This document shows, piece by piece, positions 46,530 through 54,564 of a stretch of DNA of 64,000 nt. Position 1 is the first letter of the stretch, and the number at the start of each line of letters is the position of its first letter. The notes below the pieces were generated by a model that saw nothing but the letters and a program-made list of their open reading frames with translations, had not been told where the DNA came from and did not search any database. The DNA is from Rhodothermales bacterium (GTDB lineage: Bacteria; Bacteroidota; Rhodothermia; Rhodothermales; UBA10348): NCBI GenBank assembly GCA_040221055.1, contig JAVJVN010000018.1, forward strand, positions 124,001 through 188,000. The letters run 5' to 3'. A program made the position numbers and the translations under genes.

Positions 46530-47224
46530 GTCAGCCTCATTAAGGCTGAACCTGTCTCTCGCACCTCCCTTCGGTACCGATGGTCGATAAATGGCGCGAA
46601 AGCGCGGCGTAGTGCAGGAAAACGCGTCAGAAAGTCGATTTTTGGACGATCAAGCCTGTTTTTGCGCGCAATACCGACTGAACCGGCCCTCCTGGGTGGC
46701 GTGAAAGGCCCGTAAACTGGCGTATGTACCGCAGTTCCTGGCGCGAAACCCAACCTATCTGGCACGTTTCTCGTCATACTTGGCACGTATGCAGGATACG
46801 CGGGGAAGCGCCAAACAGGGCACGCCCCCTGACTGTAGCGGCCGAAGACGTCTTTCCTTTGGTCGCCGAAGGCATCTTTCCTTTGGTCGCCGAAGTCGTC
46901 GGTCCTTTGATCGCCGAATGCACCCTTACTTCTGTTGCCCTCGCCACGCACGGATCTTGTTAAACGCGCCACATTTACAGATTTTCGCGCCACATTTCGA
47001 ACGACTTGCGCCAACTTCAATGTATTGTGTGCCAAATAAGATGACGTTCGCGCCAACTTTTTCGGGCGGATCCACGGCCAATGAACGACATCGTAACATC
47101 GGTGGTCAATTGGGACTCGCTGGTCCCAAAGCTCCCGACGGGCAATGTTCGTTTCCAGGGCATACAGGCTGTTTTTCAGGACCCTGGTCGTGCCGTATCG
47201 GGATTCATCGAGTAGAAAACCCAT
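46526..47224 (-). CDS. Hypothetical repeat-rich open frame, doubtful gene
   Basis: A 232-residue open frame of unknown family. The first 50 residues (RYGTTRVLKNSLYALE, HRCYDVVHWPW) look protein-like. They are followed by about five 7-residue units of the type xxLARxx (KLARTSS, YLAHNTL, KLAQVVR, NVARKSV, NVARLTR) and three 8-residue units FGDQRxDx. The remainder is Arg/Pro-rich without known motifs. The frame may be real, or open only because the DNA repeats have periods divisible by three. Base composition is lower in GC than ugd. It ends 4 bp into the ugd stop region on the opposite strand. Confidence 0.35.
   Translation of the reverse strand: MGFLLDESRYGTTRVLKNSLYALETNIARRELWDQRVPIDHRCYDVVHWPWIRPKKLARTSSYLAHNTLKLAQVVRNVARKSVNVARLTRSVRGEGNRSKGAFGDQRTDDFGDQRKDAFGDQRKDVFGRYSQGACPVWRFPAYPAYVPSMTRNVPDRLGFAPGTAVHTPVYGPFTPPRRAGSVGIARKNRLDRPKIDFLTRFPALRRAFAPFIDHRYRREVRETGSALMRLT
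46841..46912. repeat. Tandem repeat, 24-bp unit, three copies plus a decayed fourth
   Basis: Units at 46841-46864, 46865-46888 and 46889-46912 share GCCGAAG followed by TCCTTTG and TC. A degraded fourth copy starts at 46913 with GCCGAATGCA. On the minus strand each unit encodes the eight residues FGDQRxDx. Confidence 0.8.
46965..47060. repeat. Degenerate tandem repeat, 21-bp period, five copies
   Basis: The motif (C/T)G(C/T)GCCA followed by an A/T-rich stretch recurs at 46965, 46986, 47007, 47028 and 47049, exactly 21 bp apart. The rest of each unit has diverged. On the minus strand each unit encodes seven residues around Leu/Val-Ala-Arg/Gln. About 290 bp from here to the next gene (47061-47346) hold only the N-terminal part of the doubtful frame and a short region without features. 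Confidence 0.75.
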
Positions 47225-47346
47225 GAGCGCGTCCTGGGTATGCCCGAGAGGTATCGTTTCGAGCCAATTAGAGGGCTACGCAATGGAAGGGGCTCGCGGA
47301 GAAAGGATCAACCTGCGAACTGAGTGAACCTGAAAGCCACGCGAAT

Positions 47347-47895
47347 TCACCGCCGTACATAGCGTCGTCTGGGCTGGCCGTCTGGATCCCAAGGCGGCAG
47401 GTATCTGATAAGCCTACGCCGGGAGACTGTGGATGGGGTGCAGGGAGCGAATGAGGTGGATAGCGCGGACGTTCCGGATGAACCCACGGCACGGGAACGC
47501 CGCGCAATGCGCAGTTCGCCCTGAAGCATGCGCAAGATGACGCGTTCATAGCACGGGTGCAATGGAGAACGCTCCGACCACTTCAAATTCCATCGCGCCC
47601 ATTTCGCTCGGTCGTCGATTGAATTCTCCCAGGCCTCATCCAGGAGTTTTCGAGCGGCATCGCTTAGTTCATAGACCGTCGCTCTCGTTTTGCCGGAGCG
47701 CTTCAGGATTCCCATCTCGACCAGAATACCCAGCCATCGCGAAAGCGTCCTGACCGGAACCAGCTTGACGTAGATAAATACGGCGCGCACGCTTTTCACA
47801 CCCATGGGCTCTACATGGGCCATGAAACTCCGGATGAGCCAGTAAAAGGGGTGTGCGTCCATGTCCAACAAGACACGGCGCGGAACACTTCGCAA
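47347..47895 (-). CDS. Winged-helix-like hypothetical protein
   Basis: A 182-residue protein without a firm family. The middle (FIYVKLVPVRTLSRWLGILV, EMGILKRSGKTRATVYELSD) has the pattern of a winged helix: a recognition helix, a short wing with basic residues and the phrase typical of regulators ending in YELSDAARKLL. The last 60 residues are Arg/Ser/Pro-rich and look disordered. It lies 24 bp downstream of the wlbA-like gene on the same strand. It may regulate the polysaccharide genes, or be a decayed regulator. Confidence 0.55.
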   Translation of the reverse strand: MRSVPRRVLLDMDAHPFYWLIRSFMAHVEPMGVKSVRAVFIYVKLVPVRTLSRWLGILVEMGILKRSGKTRATVYELSDAARKLLDEAWENSIDDRAKWARWNLKWSERSPLHPCYERVILRMLQGELRIARRSRAVGSSGTSALSTSFAPCTPSTVSRRRLIRYLPPWDPDGQPRRRYVRR

Positions 47896-47919
47896 CCTTC
47901 AGAGCCGACGGAACGCGCC

Positions 47920-48822
47920 TCAGCGCATGCTGTGAACCAATTCGATGGAGGGGCGGGCCGCTTCCAGGCCGAATCCTCCACCGGATAAAATATCCTCGTA
48001 GACCCGGGTGTGAAGGTCCTTGAAGCCTCCCGAGAACTCGAACGCATCGCCGTCCAATTCCAGGCGACGCCACGTTGGCATGCCGGCGTGCACGGCTTCG
48101 TCCGGCAAGTCCGATGCATCCACCGACAGGAACCACTCCACGTCGGCGTTCTCCAGTTCGAGGGTGCCGCCCATCTTGCCGGACTCCCGGACCGTGACAT
48201 CCGATCGGCGCGCCGGACCGAATATCCAGAGGAGCATGTCGAAGAAGTGGATGCCGATGTTGGTCGCTACGCCACCCGACTTCGCCATGTCTCCCTTCCA
48301 TGAGTGGGTGTACCAGGTGCCCCGGGAGGTGATGTACGTCAGACGGATGCTGTGTCGACGGCCAGCAACCCGTCCCGACCGGACCCGCTCACGCAGCGCT
48401 ATGATGGCCGGATGCAGACGCAACTGCAATACATTGTAGATGCGTTGGCCGGATTCCCGCTCCATCTGCTCAAGCGCATCGACATTCCACGGGTTCAGGA
48501 CGAGGGGCTTCTCGCAGATGGCGTCGGCGCCCACGCGCAGGGCGAAGCGGATGTGCGCATCGTGCAGGTAATTGGGCGATACGATGCTGACGTAATCGAG
48601 CCCCTGGCCCGCTCGGCGCAGCTTTTCCACATGACGGTCAAACCGCTCGAACTCCGTGAAGAAGGCAATGTCGTATCCATAGGAATCCAGGATACCCACG
48701 GAATCATGCGGATCCAGCGCGGCCACGAGTGTCCCTCCGGTATCGTGGATGGCCTGCATGTGACGCGGGGCGACGAATCCGGCGGCGCCGATGAGCGCGT
48801 ATCGCTTGGAGGGTGTATGCAT
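47920..48822 (-). CDS. wlbA: Gfo/Idh/MocA dehydrogenase, WlbA/WbpB-like
   Basis: A 300-residue NAD-dependent oxidoreductase. KRYALIGAAGFVAPRHMQAI, DAICEKPLVLNPWNVDALE, YNVLQLRLHP and ATNIGIHFFDMLLWIFG are characteristic of WlbA/WbpB, which oxidises UDP-GlcNAc-uronate at C3 in the pathway to UDP-2,3-diacetamido sugars. Lys in EKP and the NIGIHFFD His are the catalytic pair. It ends in RPSIELVHSMR, slightly shorter than most relatives. The start at MHTPSKRYAL was chosen over an in-frame ATG further up. The partner aminotransferase and acetyltransferase are not in the window. Confidence 0.88.
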   Translation of the reverse strand: MHTPSKRYALIGAAGFVAPRHMQAIHDTGGTLVAALDPHDSVGILDSYGYDIAFFTEFERFDRHVEKLRRAGQGLDYVSIVSPNYLHDAHIRFALRVGADAICEKPLVLNPWNVDALEQMERESGQRIYNVLQLRLHPAIIALRERVRSGRVAGRRHSIRLTYITSRGTWYTHSWKGDMAKSGGVATNIGIHFFDMLLWIFGPARRSDVTVRESGKMGGTLELENADVEWFLSVDASDLPDEAVHAGMPTWRRLELDGDAFEFSGGFKDLHTRVYEDILSGGGFGLEAARPSIELVHSMR

Positions 48823-48911
48823 GTCCGAAATATAGTGACACATTTGTGACAACTTCCGGCGCGGGTCGGGCGAATATGGAGGTGTACTCGAACACAACCC
48901 AAAGGCACACC

Positions 48912-49895
48912 ATGAAAACCTCCTTTTTCACAACCTTGTTGGCAGCCGTTGCGCTCGCATTTGGCGTTGCGGCCTGCGACTCAGCGAGCGGCCTGGACAC
49001 GGCCTCCAATTCAGAGGCTCTGCAAGCACTCGCTGCCGATCTGGGCTTGAGTGTGGCAGACGTTGCGGATATCTCTGCATCGTTCAGCTCCGTCGATCCG
49101 GAAACGGGCGAAGTCCGCGATCCGGGCGAGCTGTGGCGACTGGCCGCGCAGCTCCACTCCACCATGAGCGACGAACAGATTGAGCGACTCATGCAACGCG
49201 CCGCCGAGGGCCGGCCGCAGGGTCCGGGCATGCGACCCGGTCAGCAGGGCCAGCGACCCGGCATGCGACCAGGCATGCGTCCGGGACAGCAGGGCCAGCG
49301 GCCTCGGCCGGATCTGGACCTGACCGATGAACAGGAAGCCGCCATCGAGGCCATCCATGAAGCGGCCCGCGCCGAGGTTCAGGCGCTCCGCGCACAGAAC
49401 CTGGATGCGGCTGCCCTTCGCGAAGCAATGCAGGCCATCCGTGAGCAGGCTCGTGCCGATGTCGAAGCCCTCCTGACGGACGAACAACGTCAGGAATTGG
49501 CCGATCACCAGGCGGAAGCAGAAGCCCGGCGTGCGGAGGCTGAGGCTCGCCGTGCAGAAAACCGGGCAGAAGCCGAAGCGGTCCGCAACGAAGTGCTGGG
49601 CCTCACCGCCGAGCAGTTGGCCGGCCTCGCCGAACTGGAAGCCGCCCGCGACGCCTTCCGTGAAAGCCAGCAGGCCGCACGGGACGGCGGAGCCGCACCG
49701 GAAGAGCTGCGCGCGGCCGCCGAGGCCTTCCACGCCCAGCAGAAAGAAGCCATGACGGCATTGCTGACGGAAACGCAGCATGAAATCACGGCTGTCCACC
49801 GCTTCTTGAGCCAGCGGGCTGGCCAGGGCGGACAGGGTGGTCCAGGCGGACCTGGCGGCCACGGCCCGAACGGTCGGCCCGGACAGAATGGCTGA
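48912..49895 (+). CDS. Lipoprotein with Spy/CpxP-like (LTxxQ) helical repeats
   Basis: A 327-residue lipoprotein. The signal ends FGVAAC, and the mature protein begins with an acidic helical part. A Gly/Pro/Arg/Gln-rich hinge at about 96-133 repeats PGMRPGQQGQR. Two helical segments follow, each starting with an LT-type motif (LTDEQEAAIEAIHE and LTAEQLAGLAELE), plus LLTDEQRQEL. This is the LTxxQ pattern of Spy/CpxP periplasmic chaperones and of metal-sensing relatives. The helices are Ala/Glu/Arg-rich. The tail is Gly/Gln-rich. A periplasmic chaperone or stress role is suggested by family resemblance only. Confidence 0.7.
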   Translation: MKTSFFTTLLAAVALAFGVAACDSASGLDTASNSEALQALAADLGLSVADVADISASFSSVDPETGEVRDPGELWRLAAQLHSTMSDEQIERLMQRAAEGRPQGPGMRPGQQGQRPGMRPGMRPGQQGQRPRPDLDLTDEQEAAIEAIHEAARAEVQALRAQNLDAAALREAMQAIREQARADVEALLTDEQRQELADHQAEAEARRAEAEARRAENRAEAEAVRNEVLGLTAEQLAGLAELEAARDAFRESQQAARDGGAAPEELRAAAEAFHAQQKEAMTALLTETQHEITAVHRFLSQRAGQGGQGGPGGPGGHGPNGRPGQNG

Positions 49896-49920
49896 TCGGG
49901 CTCGGACTTGATTCCTTTGT

Positions 49921-49960
49921 CGCCGTCCACTTGGAGTATTCCGGGTGGACGGCGGCGTTT
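49921..49960. terminator. Bidirectional terminator between lipoprotein and phoU
   Basis: A 10-bp GC-rich stem CGCCGTCCAC / GTGGACGGCG (49921-49930 with 49945-49954) with a 14-nt loop is followed by GCGTTTTC. It lies between the two convergent stop codons and can serve both transcripts. Confidence 0.7.
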
Positions 49961-50659
49961 TCAGTCCGCCTGCTGCTGCACGCCGGGATGCCGGACGTCC
50001 ACCGCCTTGACCAGGAAAATCACGTTCTCGGCCACGTTCTTGGCATGATCGGATATCCGCTCTATGGCCTTCGATACCGAAATGGCGTGCGCCATCGATT
50101 CGATGTGCTCGGGGTTTTCCCGTCCGAAGGCAATGAGCGACTTGAAGTTCTCCTTGTGGATGCGATCCACGGCCGAGTCCTGCCGGACCACGCGTTCCGC
50201 CAGGCGGCGGTCGCGGTTCACGAAGGCTTCCTGGACGTCACGGAGCATTTTACGGGATGCGTCGCCCATGTCATCGAACCGGGTGACGGCCAGCGCCCCC
50301 GAGTGCTCCTTGATGTCCAGGGTCTTCTTGGCAATGTTCTTGCAATGATCGCCAATGCGTTCCAGGTCCGTATTGATCTTGACGGCCACAATCAGGAACC
50401 GGAGCTCGCTGGCCACCGGCTGATGCAGTGCCAGGATCCGCTCGGCCAGGTGATCCACCTGGAGCTCCAGCGCGTCCACGCGGTCGTCACCGACCCGGAC
50501 CCGCTCTGCCAGCTCGTCATTCTGTGACAGGAGCGCATCGAGTGCCGCGGCCACTTGCTCGTCGACCGTATCGAACATTTCAATGAGCAAGCCGCGAAGC
50601 TGCTGCATCTCATCATCCAAATAACGATGTATCTGCTTCTTGCCCATGTCTTTGCTCAT
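49961..50659 (-). CDS. phoU: Phosphate signalling regulator PhoU
   Basis: A 232-residue two-domain helical-bundle protein that restrains phosphate uptake and signals sufficiency to the PhoR-type kinase. Each half has the metal-binding helix pattern: [18 protein letters not shown] and [20 protein letters not shown]. It is the last gene of pstSCAB-phoU, with its ATG overlapping the pstB stop (ATGA). Confidence 0.95.
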   Translation of the reverse strand: MSKDMGKKQIHRYLDDEMQQLRGLLIEMFDTVDEQVAAALDALLSQNDELAERVRVGDDRVDALELQVDHLAERILALHQPVASELRFLIVAVKINTDLERIGDHCKNIAKKTLDIKEHSGALAVTRFDDMGDASRKMLRDVQEAFVNRDRRLAERVVRQDSAVDRIHKENFKSLIAFGRENPEHIESMAHAISVSKAIERISDHAKNVAENVIFLVKAVDVRHPGVQQQAD

Positions 50660-51399
50660 CCGAAACGTCCGGTAATGTAATCTTCCGTTCGCTTGTTCTC
50701 AGGACGCGTGAAAATAACGTCCGTCGTGTTGAATTCTATGAGCTCGCCGAGGTAGTAGAACGCCGTCTCATCGCTTATCCGGGATGCCTGCTGCATGTTG
50801 TGGGTCACGATGACGATGGTGTAGGCCTCTTTGAGTTCAATAATGGTTTCTTCCAGTTTTCCGGTAGCCAGCGGGTCGAGGGCGCTCGCGGGCTCGTCCA
50901 TCAGCAACACATCGGGTTCAGCCGCGAGCGCCCGCGCAATGCACAGTCGCTGTTGCTGACCACCGGACAGACCGTAGGCGTTGTCGTCCAGGCGATCCTT
51001 CACTTCCTTCCAGAGGGCCGCCTGGCGCAGGCATCGCTCCACGAGCTCGTCCATGTCACCTTTGTAGCCATTTACCCGCGCCCCCCATGCAATGTTCTGA
51101 TAGATGGACTTCGGGAACGGATTGGGCTTCTGGAACACCATGCCCACGCGGCGGCGGACCATGATGGGATCGGCGTGGACCAGGTCCTCGCCCTCCAGCA
51201 GGATCTGTCCCGTGTAGTGCGTGCCCGGAATGAGTTCATTCATCCGGTTGAAGCACCGCAGAAGCGTGCTTTTCCCGCATCCTGAGGGGCCAATGAAGGC
51301 CGTCACAAGGTTTTCCTTGATCTGCAGGCTGATGTTCGTCAGGGCCTGCGTCTGGCCGTACCAGAAGTTCAGGTCGCGGGCCTCCAGTTTGGTCTCCAT
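50656..51399 (-). CDS. pstB: Phosphate ABC transporter ATP-binding protein
   Basis: A 247-residue ATPase. Walker [22 protein letters not shown], the PstB-specific [14 protein letters not shown], signature [17 protein letters not shown], Walker [13 protein letters not shown] and the H-loop [13 protein letters not shown] are all intact. The ATG at 51399 follows the pstA stop by one base; an upstream in-frame ATG would overlap pstA by 47 bp and is rejected. Confidence 0.96.
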   Translation of the reverse strand: METKLEARDLNFWYGQTQALTNISLQIKENLVTAFIGPSGCGKSTLLRCFNRMNELIPGTHYTGQILLEGEDLVHADPIMVRRRVGMVFQKPNPFPKSIYQNIAWGARVNGYKGDMDELVERCLRQAALWKEVKDRLDDNAYGLSGGQQQRLCIARALAAEPDVLLMDEPASALDPLATGKLEETIIELKEAYTIVIVTHNMQQASRISDETAFYYLGELIEFNTTDVIFTRPENKRTEDYITGRFG

Positions 51400-51400
51400 G

Positions 51401-52282
51401 TCAATAAGGCCGATTGCGTTCGAAGTAGTTGCGGAGGGAGATGGCACTGAGGTTCATGAGGAACAGGAAGACCATGAGGACCACAATGGCGGCTGCCGCA
51501 ATCTCCTGGAACTCCGCTTGGGGCCGGGAGGTCCAGTTGAAAATCTGGATGGGCAGCACCGTGAACGGATCCATGACACTTTCCGGCAGGAAGGCGATGA
51601 AGGTGAGCGCACCGATCATGATGAGGGGCGCGGTTTCCCCAACGGCGCGGCTCAGGGACAGGATGATGCCCGTCATGATGCCCGGCGTGGCAATGGGCAG
51701 CAGGTGGCTCCAGATGACCTGGCTGCGCGTGGCCCCCAGCGCATAGGCGCTCTCGCGGATGCCGGACGGCACGGCCTTGAGGGCCTCCTGGGCTGAAATG
51801 ATGAGTACGGGCATTATGAGCAGCGTCATGGTCAAGGCGCCGGCCAGGATGCTGCGCTCGAGCGCCATGAACCGGACGAACAGGCCGAGCCCCAGGATGC
51901 CGTACAGCACGGACGGGACGCCGGCCAGGTTGGCAATGTTCAACTGCACAATCCGGTAGAAACGGTTCTTCGATGCGTACTCCGTCAAATACAGCGCAGC
52001 GCCCACGCTGACCGGAACGGCCATGAGCGCGGTCAGCCCCATCATCCAGAGCGACCCCCAGATGGCGGATTTGATGCCGGCTTCCTCAGGGTTGCGCGAC
52101 GGAAAATTGGTCAGGAAGTCCGCGTCCAGCCAACCGATGCCTTTCACCACCACATCCACCATGAGCACCAGCAGGACCAGCAGTCCGAACACGGTGGCCA
52201 GGAAGAACAGGACGCTGACCACGGCGGCCATGCGCCGACGCGCGACCAGTCGCGGCTCGAAGAGGTGTTGCTTGTTCTGCAT
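51401..52282 (-). CDS. pstA: Phosphate ABC transporter permease PstA
   Basis: A 293-residue inner-membrane permease with six predicted helices. The EAA loop for PstB contact is [20 protein letters not shown], and [20 protein letters not shown] is the PstA signature. It is separated from pstC by 3 bp and from pstB by one. Confidence 0.95.
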   Translation of the reverse strand: MQNKQHLFEPRLVARRRMAAVVSVLFFLATVFGLLVLLVLMVDVVVKGIGWLDADFLTNFPSRNPEEAGIKSAIWGSLWMMGLTALMAVPVSVGAALYLTEYASKNRFYRIVQLNIANLAGVPSVLYGILGLGLFVRFMALERSILAGALTMTLLIMPVLIISAQEALKAVPSGIRESAYALGATRSQVIWSHLLPIATPGIMTGIILSLSRAVGETAPLIMIGALTFIAFLPESVMDPFTVLPIQIFNWTSRPQAEFQEIAAAAIVVLMVFLFLMNLSAISLRNYFERNRPY

Positions 52283-52285
52283 GCC

Positions 52286-53191
52286 CTAATACACCTCCTT
52301 GTACTTCCGGATGACCGCATTGGCCACCATGTTCAGGCCGAGCGTAATCAGGAACAGCATGAGACCCACGGCAAACAGGCTCTGGTAGCCAATGGAGCCC
52401 TGCGGCGTATCCCCCAGACTGACCTGCACGATATAGGCGGTCATGGTCTGGATGGACTCCAGCGGATTGGCCGTGAGGCGGGGCGTCGCGCCGGCCGCGA
52501 GCGTCACGATCATGGTCTCGCCGATGGCCCGGCTGAGGCCCAGGATGAAACTGGCAATGATTCCGCTCAGCGCCGACGGCACCATGATCCGCGTGACCAC
52601 CTCGAGCTTGGTGGCGCCGAGGGCGTATCCGCCGTCGGCCAGCGAGCGGGGCACGGCGCGGAGCGCATCTTCACTCAGAGAAGCGATCATGGGGATGATC
52701 ATGATGCCCACCACAATCCCGGCGCTCAATGCGTTGAATATCTGCAGTTCCGGGATGAAGCCCTGCAGGAACGGCGTCACGACGGTCAACGCAAAATAGC
52801 CGTAGACGACCGTCGGCACGCCCGCCAACAGTTCCAACCCCGGCTTGAGCCACTGACGCACGCGGAAGGGTGCATATTCGGCAATGAACACCGCGCTGGC
52901 GAGTCCGATGGGAATGGACACGATGGCCGCAATCACGGTCACGACCATGGTGCCCGCCAGCAGCGGCCAGATGCCGTAGTGCTTGTCCACGAACTGCGGC
53001 GTCCACTGGGTATCGCCGAAGAACTGGAACAGGTTGACGTTCCGGAAGAAATTCAGCGACTCCCCGAACAGCACCGCGCCGATTCCGACCAGCGTGAAAA
53101 TGGTCAGGAGCGCACACGCGCCGAGCACATATTTGACTATGCGCTCACGCGGGCTGTTGTGGAGATTCTGGTTGAGCGGCTTTGGGGTCAC
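52286..53191 (-). CDS. pstC: Phosphate ABC transporter permease PstC
   Basis: A 301-residue permease with six helices, EAA loop [20 protein letters not shown] and the family block [22 protein letters not shown]. The GTG start overlaps the stop of pstS (GTGA). It forms the channel with PstA. Confidence 0.95.
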   Translation of the reverse strand: MTPKPLNQNLHNSPRERIVKYVLGACALLTIFTLVGIGAVLFGESLNFFRNVNLFQFFGDTQWTPQFVDKHYGIWPLLAGTMVVTVIAAIVSIPIGLASAVFIAEYAPFRVRQWLKPGLELLAGVPTVVYGYFALTVVTPFLQGFIPELQIFNALSAGIVVGIMIIPMIASLSEDALRAVPRSLADGGYALGATKLEVVTRIMVPSALSGIIASFILGLSRAIGETMIVTLAAGATPRLTANPLESIQTMTAYIVQVSLGDTPQGSIGYQSLFAVGLMLFLITLGLNMVANAVIRKYKEVY

Positions 53192-54198
53192 TGATCGAAT
53201 TGGAGGAGGTCTTCAATCCGGACACCGATCTGCGATCCCTCGCCCCCGAACACGCTGCCGGTCACGCGGGCATCCACGCGGCCCAGCGTCAAGGCCGTAG
53301 CCTCGTCCGACAGTCCCACGTAGCCGACTTCCTTGGCCAGTTCGGCGGCGTTCTGGAGGTAGTAATCCACGAATGCACGGACTTCCGGGCGATCCAGGCT
53401 CTCGGCGTTCACGTAAATGAACTCGGGGCGGGCCAACGGCTGGTACGTGGCATTCCGGACGGTTTCGTCGCTCGGCTGGACGCATCCGTCGCCGTTGTCC
53501 GGGTTTCCGTCATCAATGCCCACGAGTTTAAGTTTGTCCATGTTCTCGGCGTAGTAGGCATAGGGCAGGAAGCCCATGGCGCCTACATCCCCGGCTACGC
53601 CCTGAACCAGCACGTTGTCATCTTCGCTGGCGGTGAAGTCGCTCCGGCTGGCGCCTTCCTCGCCCATGATGGCGGCCGTGAAGTAGTCGTAGGTGCCGCT
53701 GTCGGTGCCGGCGCCGTAGAGCCGCAGCTCACGGTCCGGGAAGCCGTCGCGGATCTGGTTCCAGTTGTTGACCTGGCTGCCCGGCTCCCATGCCTTTATG
53801 AGCTCGTTGACAGCGAAGCACTCGGTCCAGTCGTTCGCGGGGTTCACCACCACGGCAAGCCCGTCAAAGGCCACCGGCAGCTCGATGTAGCTGATGTTGT
53901 TGGCAATGGCGAGTTCGGATTCCGACGGTTTGATGGGGCGCGATGCGTCGTTGATGTCGGTCTCGCCGCGGAGGAATTTGTTGAAGCCGCCGCCGGTACC
54001 GCTCACGCCAACGGTAACGCGCACACGGGGATTGACCTTCATGAACTCCTCGGCCACCGCTTCGGTCAGCGGGTAGACCGTGGATGAGCCGTCTACCTGG
54101 ACCATGCCCTCGAGGCCTGAGCCGGTGGATGCGGTGTCGGAGTCGCCGCCGCATGCGGCAACGAAGAGGAGCAGGAAGGGAACGAAGTATCTGGACAT
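53188..54198 (-). CDS. pstS: Phosphate-binding lipoprotein PstS
   Basis: A 336-residue phosphate-binding protein anchored by a lipobox (LLFVAACGG). Phosphate contacts are in [37 protein letters not shown] and [13 protein letters not shown]. The end is normal. It opens the pst operon; a TGTTA-type direct repeat lies about 50 bp upstream. Confidence 0.95.
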   Translation of the reverse strand: MSRYFVPFLLLFVAACGGDSDTASTGSGLEGMVQVDGSSTVYPLTEAVAEEFMKVNPRVRVTVGVSGTGGGFNKFLRGETDINDASRPIKPSESELAIANNISYIELPVAFDGLAVVVNPANDWTECFAVNELIKAWEPGSQVNNWNQIRDGFPDRELRLYGAGTDSGTYDYFTAAIMGEEGASRSDFTASEDDNVLVQGVAGDVGAMGFLPYAYYAENMDKLKLVGIDDGNPDNGDGCVQPSDETVRNATYQPLARPEFIYVNAESLDRPEVRAFVDYYLQNAAELAKEVGYVGLSDEATALTLGRVDARVTGSVFGGEGSQIGVRIEDLLQFDQ

Positions 54199-54247
54199 GG
54201 CTGCGTTGGAAGGGTGGGGATTTCGATGCCGCAAGTTTACAGCAGCA

Positions 54248-54264
54248 TGTTAAGCAAATGTTAC
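54248..54264 (-). promoter_or_regulatory. Possible Pho box upstream of pstS
   Basis: Reading on the minus strand, GTAACA, 5 nt, TTAACA repeat with an 11-bp period, close to the TTAACA-N5-TTAACA form bound by PhoP-type regulators; a looser TGTAAA follows further on. It lies about 50 bp ahead of pstS. The consensus for this lineage is not known, so the match is suggestive. Confidence 0.4.
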
Positions 54265-54303
54265 CAATGGTACAGAATCATCCAAACTTCGCCTACGCGG
54301 GTT

Positions 54304-54407
54304 GGCCGCGGATTGCAGGGATTGCCGGTCGGCCATCTCCAGTGTTCATTGTGGTCGGCGCCCTTCTTGGGGAGATGGAGGCCCGTCAATCCCCGCAATC
54401 CGCAGCC
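54304..54407. repeat. Large imperfect palindrome between pstS and the dockerin gene
   Basis: The arms 54304-54340 and 54371-54407 match at 31 of 37 positions without gaps; the cores GCGGATTGC, GGGATTG (allowing one change) and CCATCTCC are the best conserved. The loop is 30 nt. The rest of the 366-bp intergenic space (54199-54564) contains the Pho-box-like site and no convincing gene. Confidence 0.7.
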
Positions 54408-54564
54408 TTCCGGGCCGTTTCATTGTCTCTCGTACCGCCGGCCCCCACTCAGTCCTGTCCCACTTTACCGATCCTCTACCAACTGCCACGTGTGCCCGGG
54501 TGTTATGCCAGAGGCCTCCATGGGTCTTTGCGTGAAAACGGAGGCCCAACTCGGGAAATGGATC

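Noticed and set aside
46965-47060. 21-bp direct repeats as iterons of a replication origin
   Set aside because: No rep gene, DnaA boxes or AT-rich melting region adjoin them, and the flanking genes are chromosomal polysaccharide genes.
46841-47060. CRISPR array
   Set aside because: The repeats are contiguous or diverged without unique spacers of constant length, and no cas genes are present.
48823-48911. CRP-type site at the CACATTTGTG motif
   Set aside because: Only 4-bp half-sites with a 2-nt spacer; it does not fit the TGTGA-N6-TCACA pattern.
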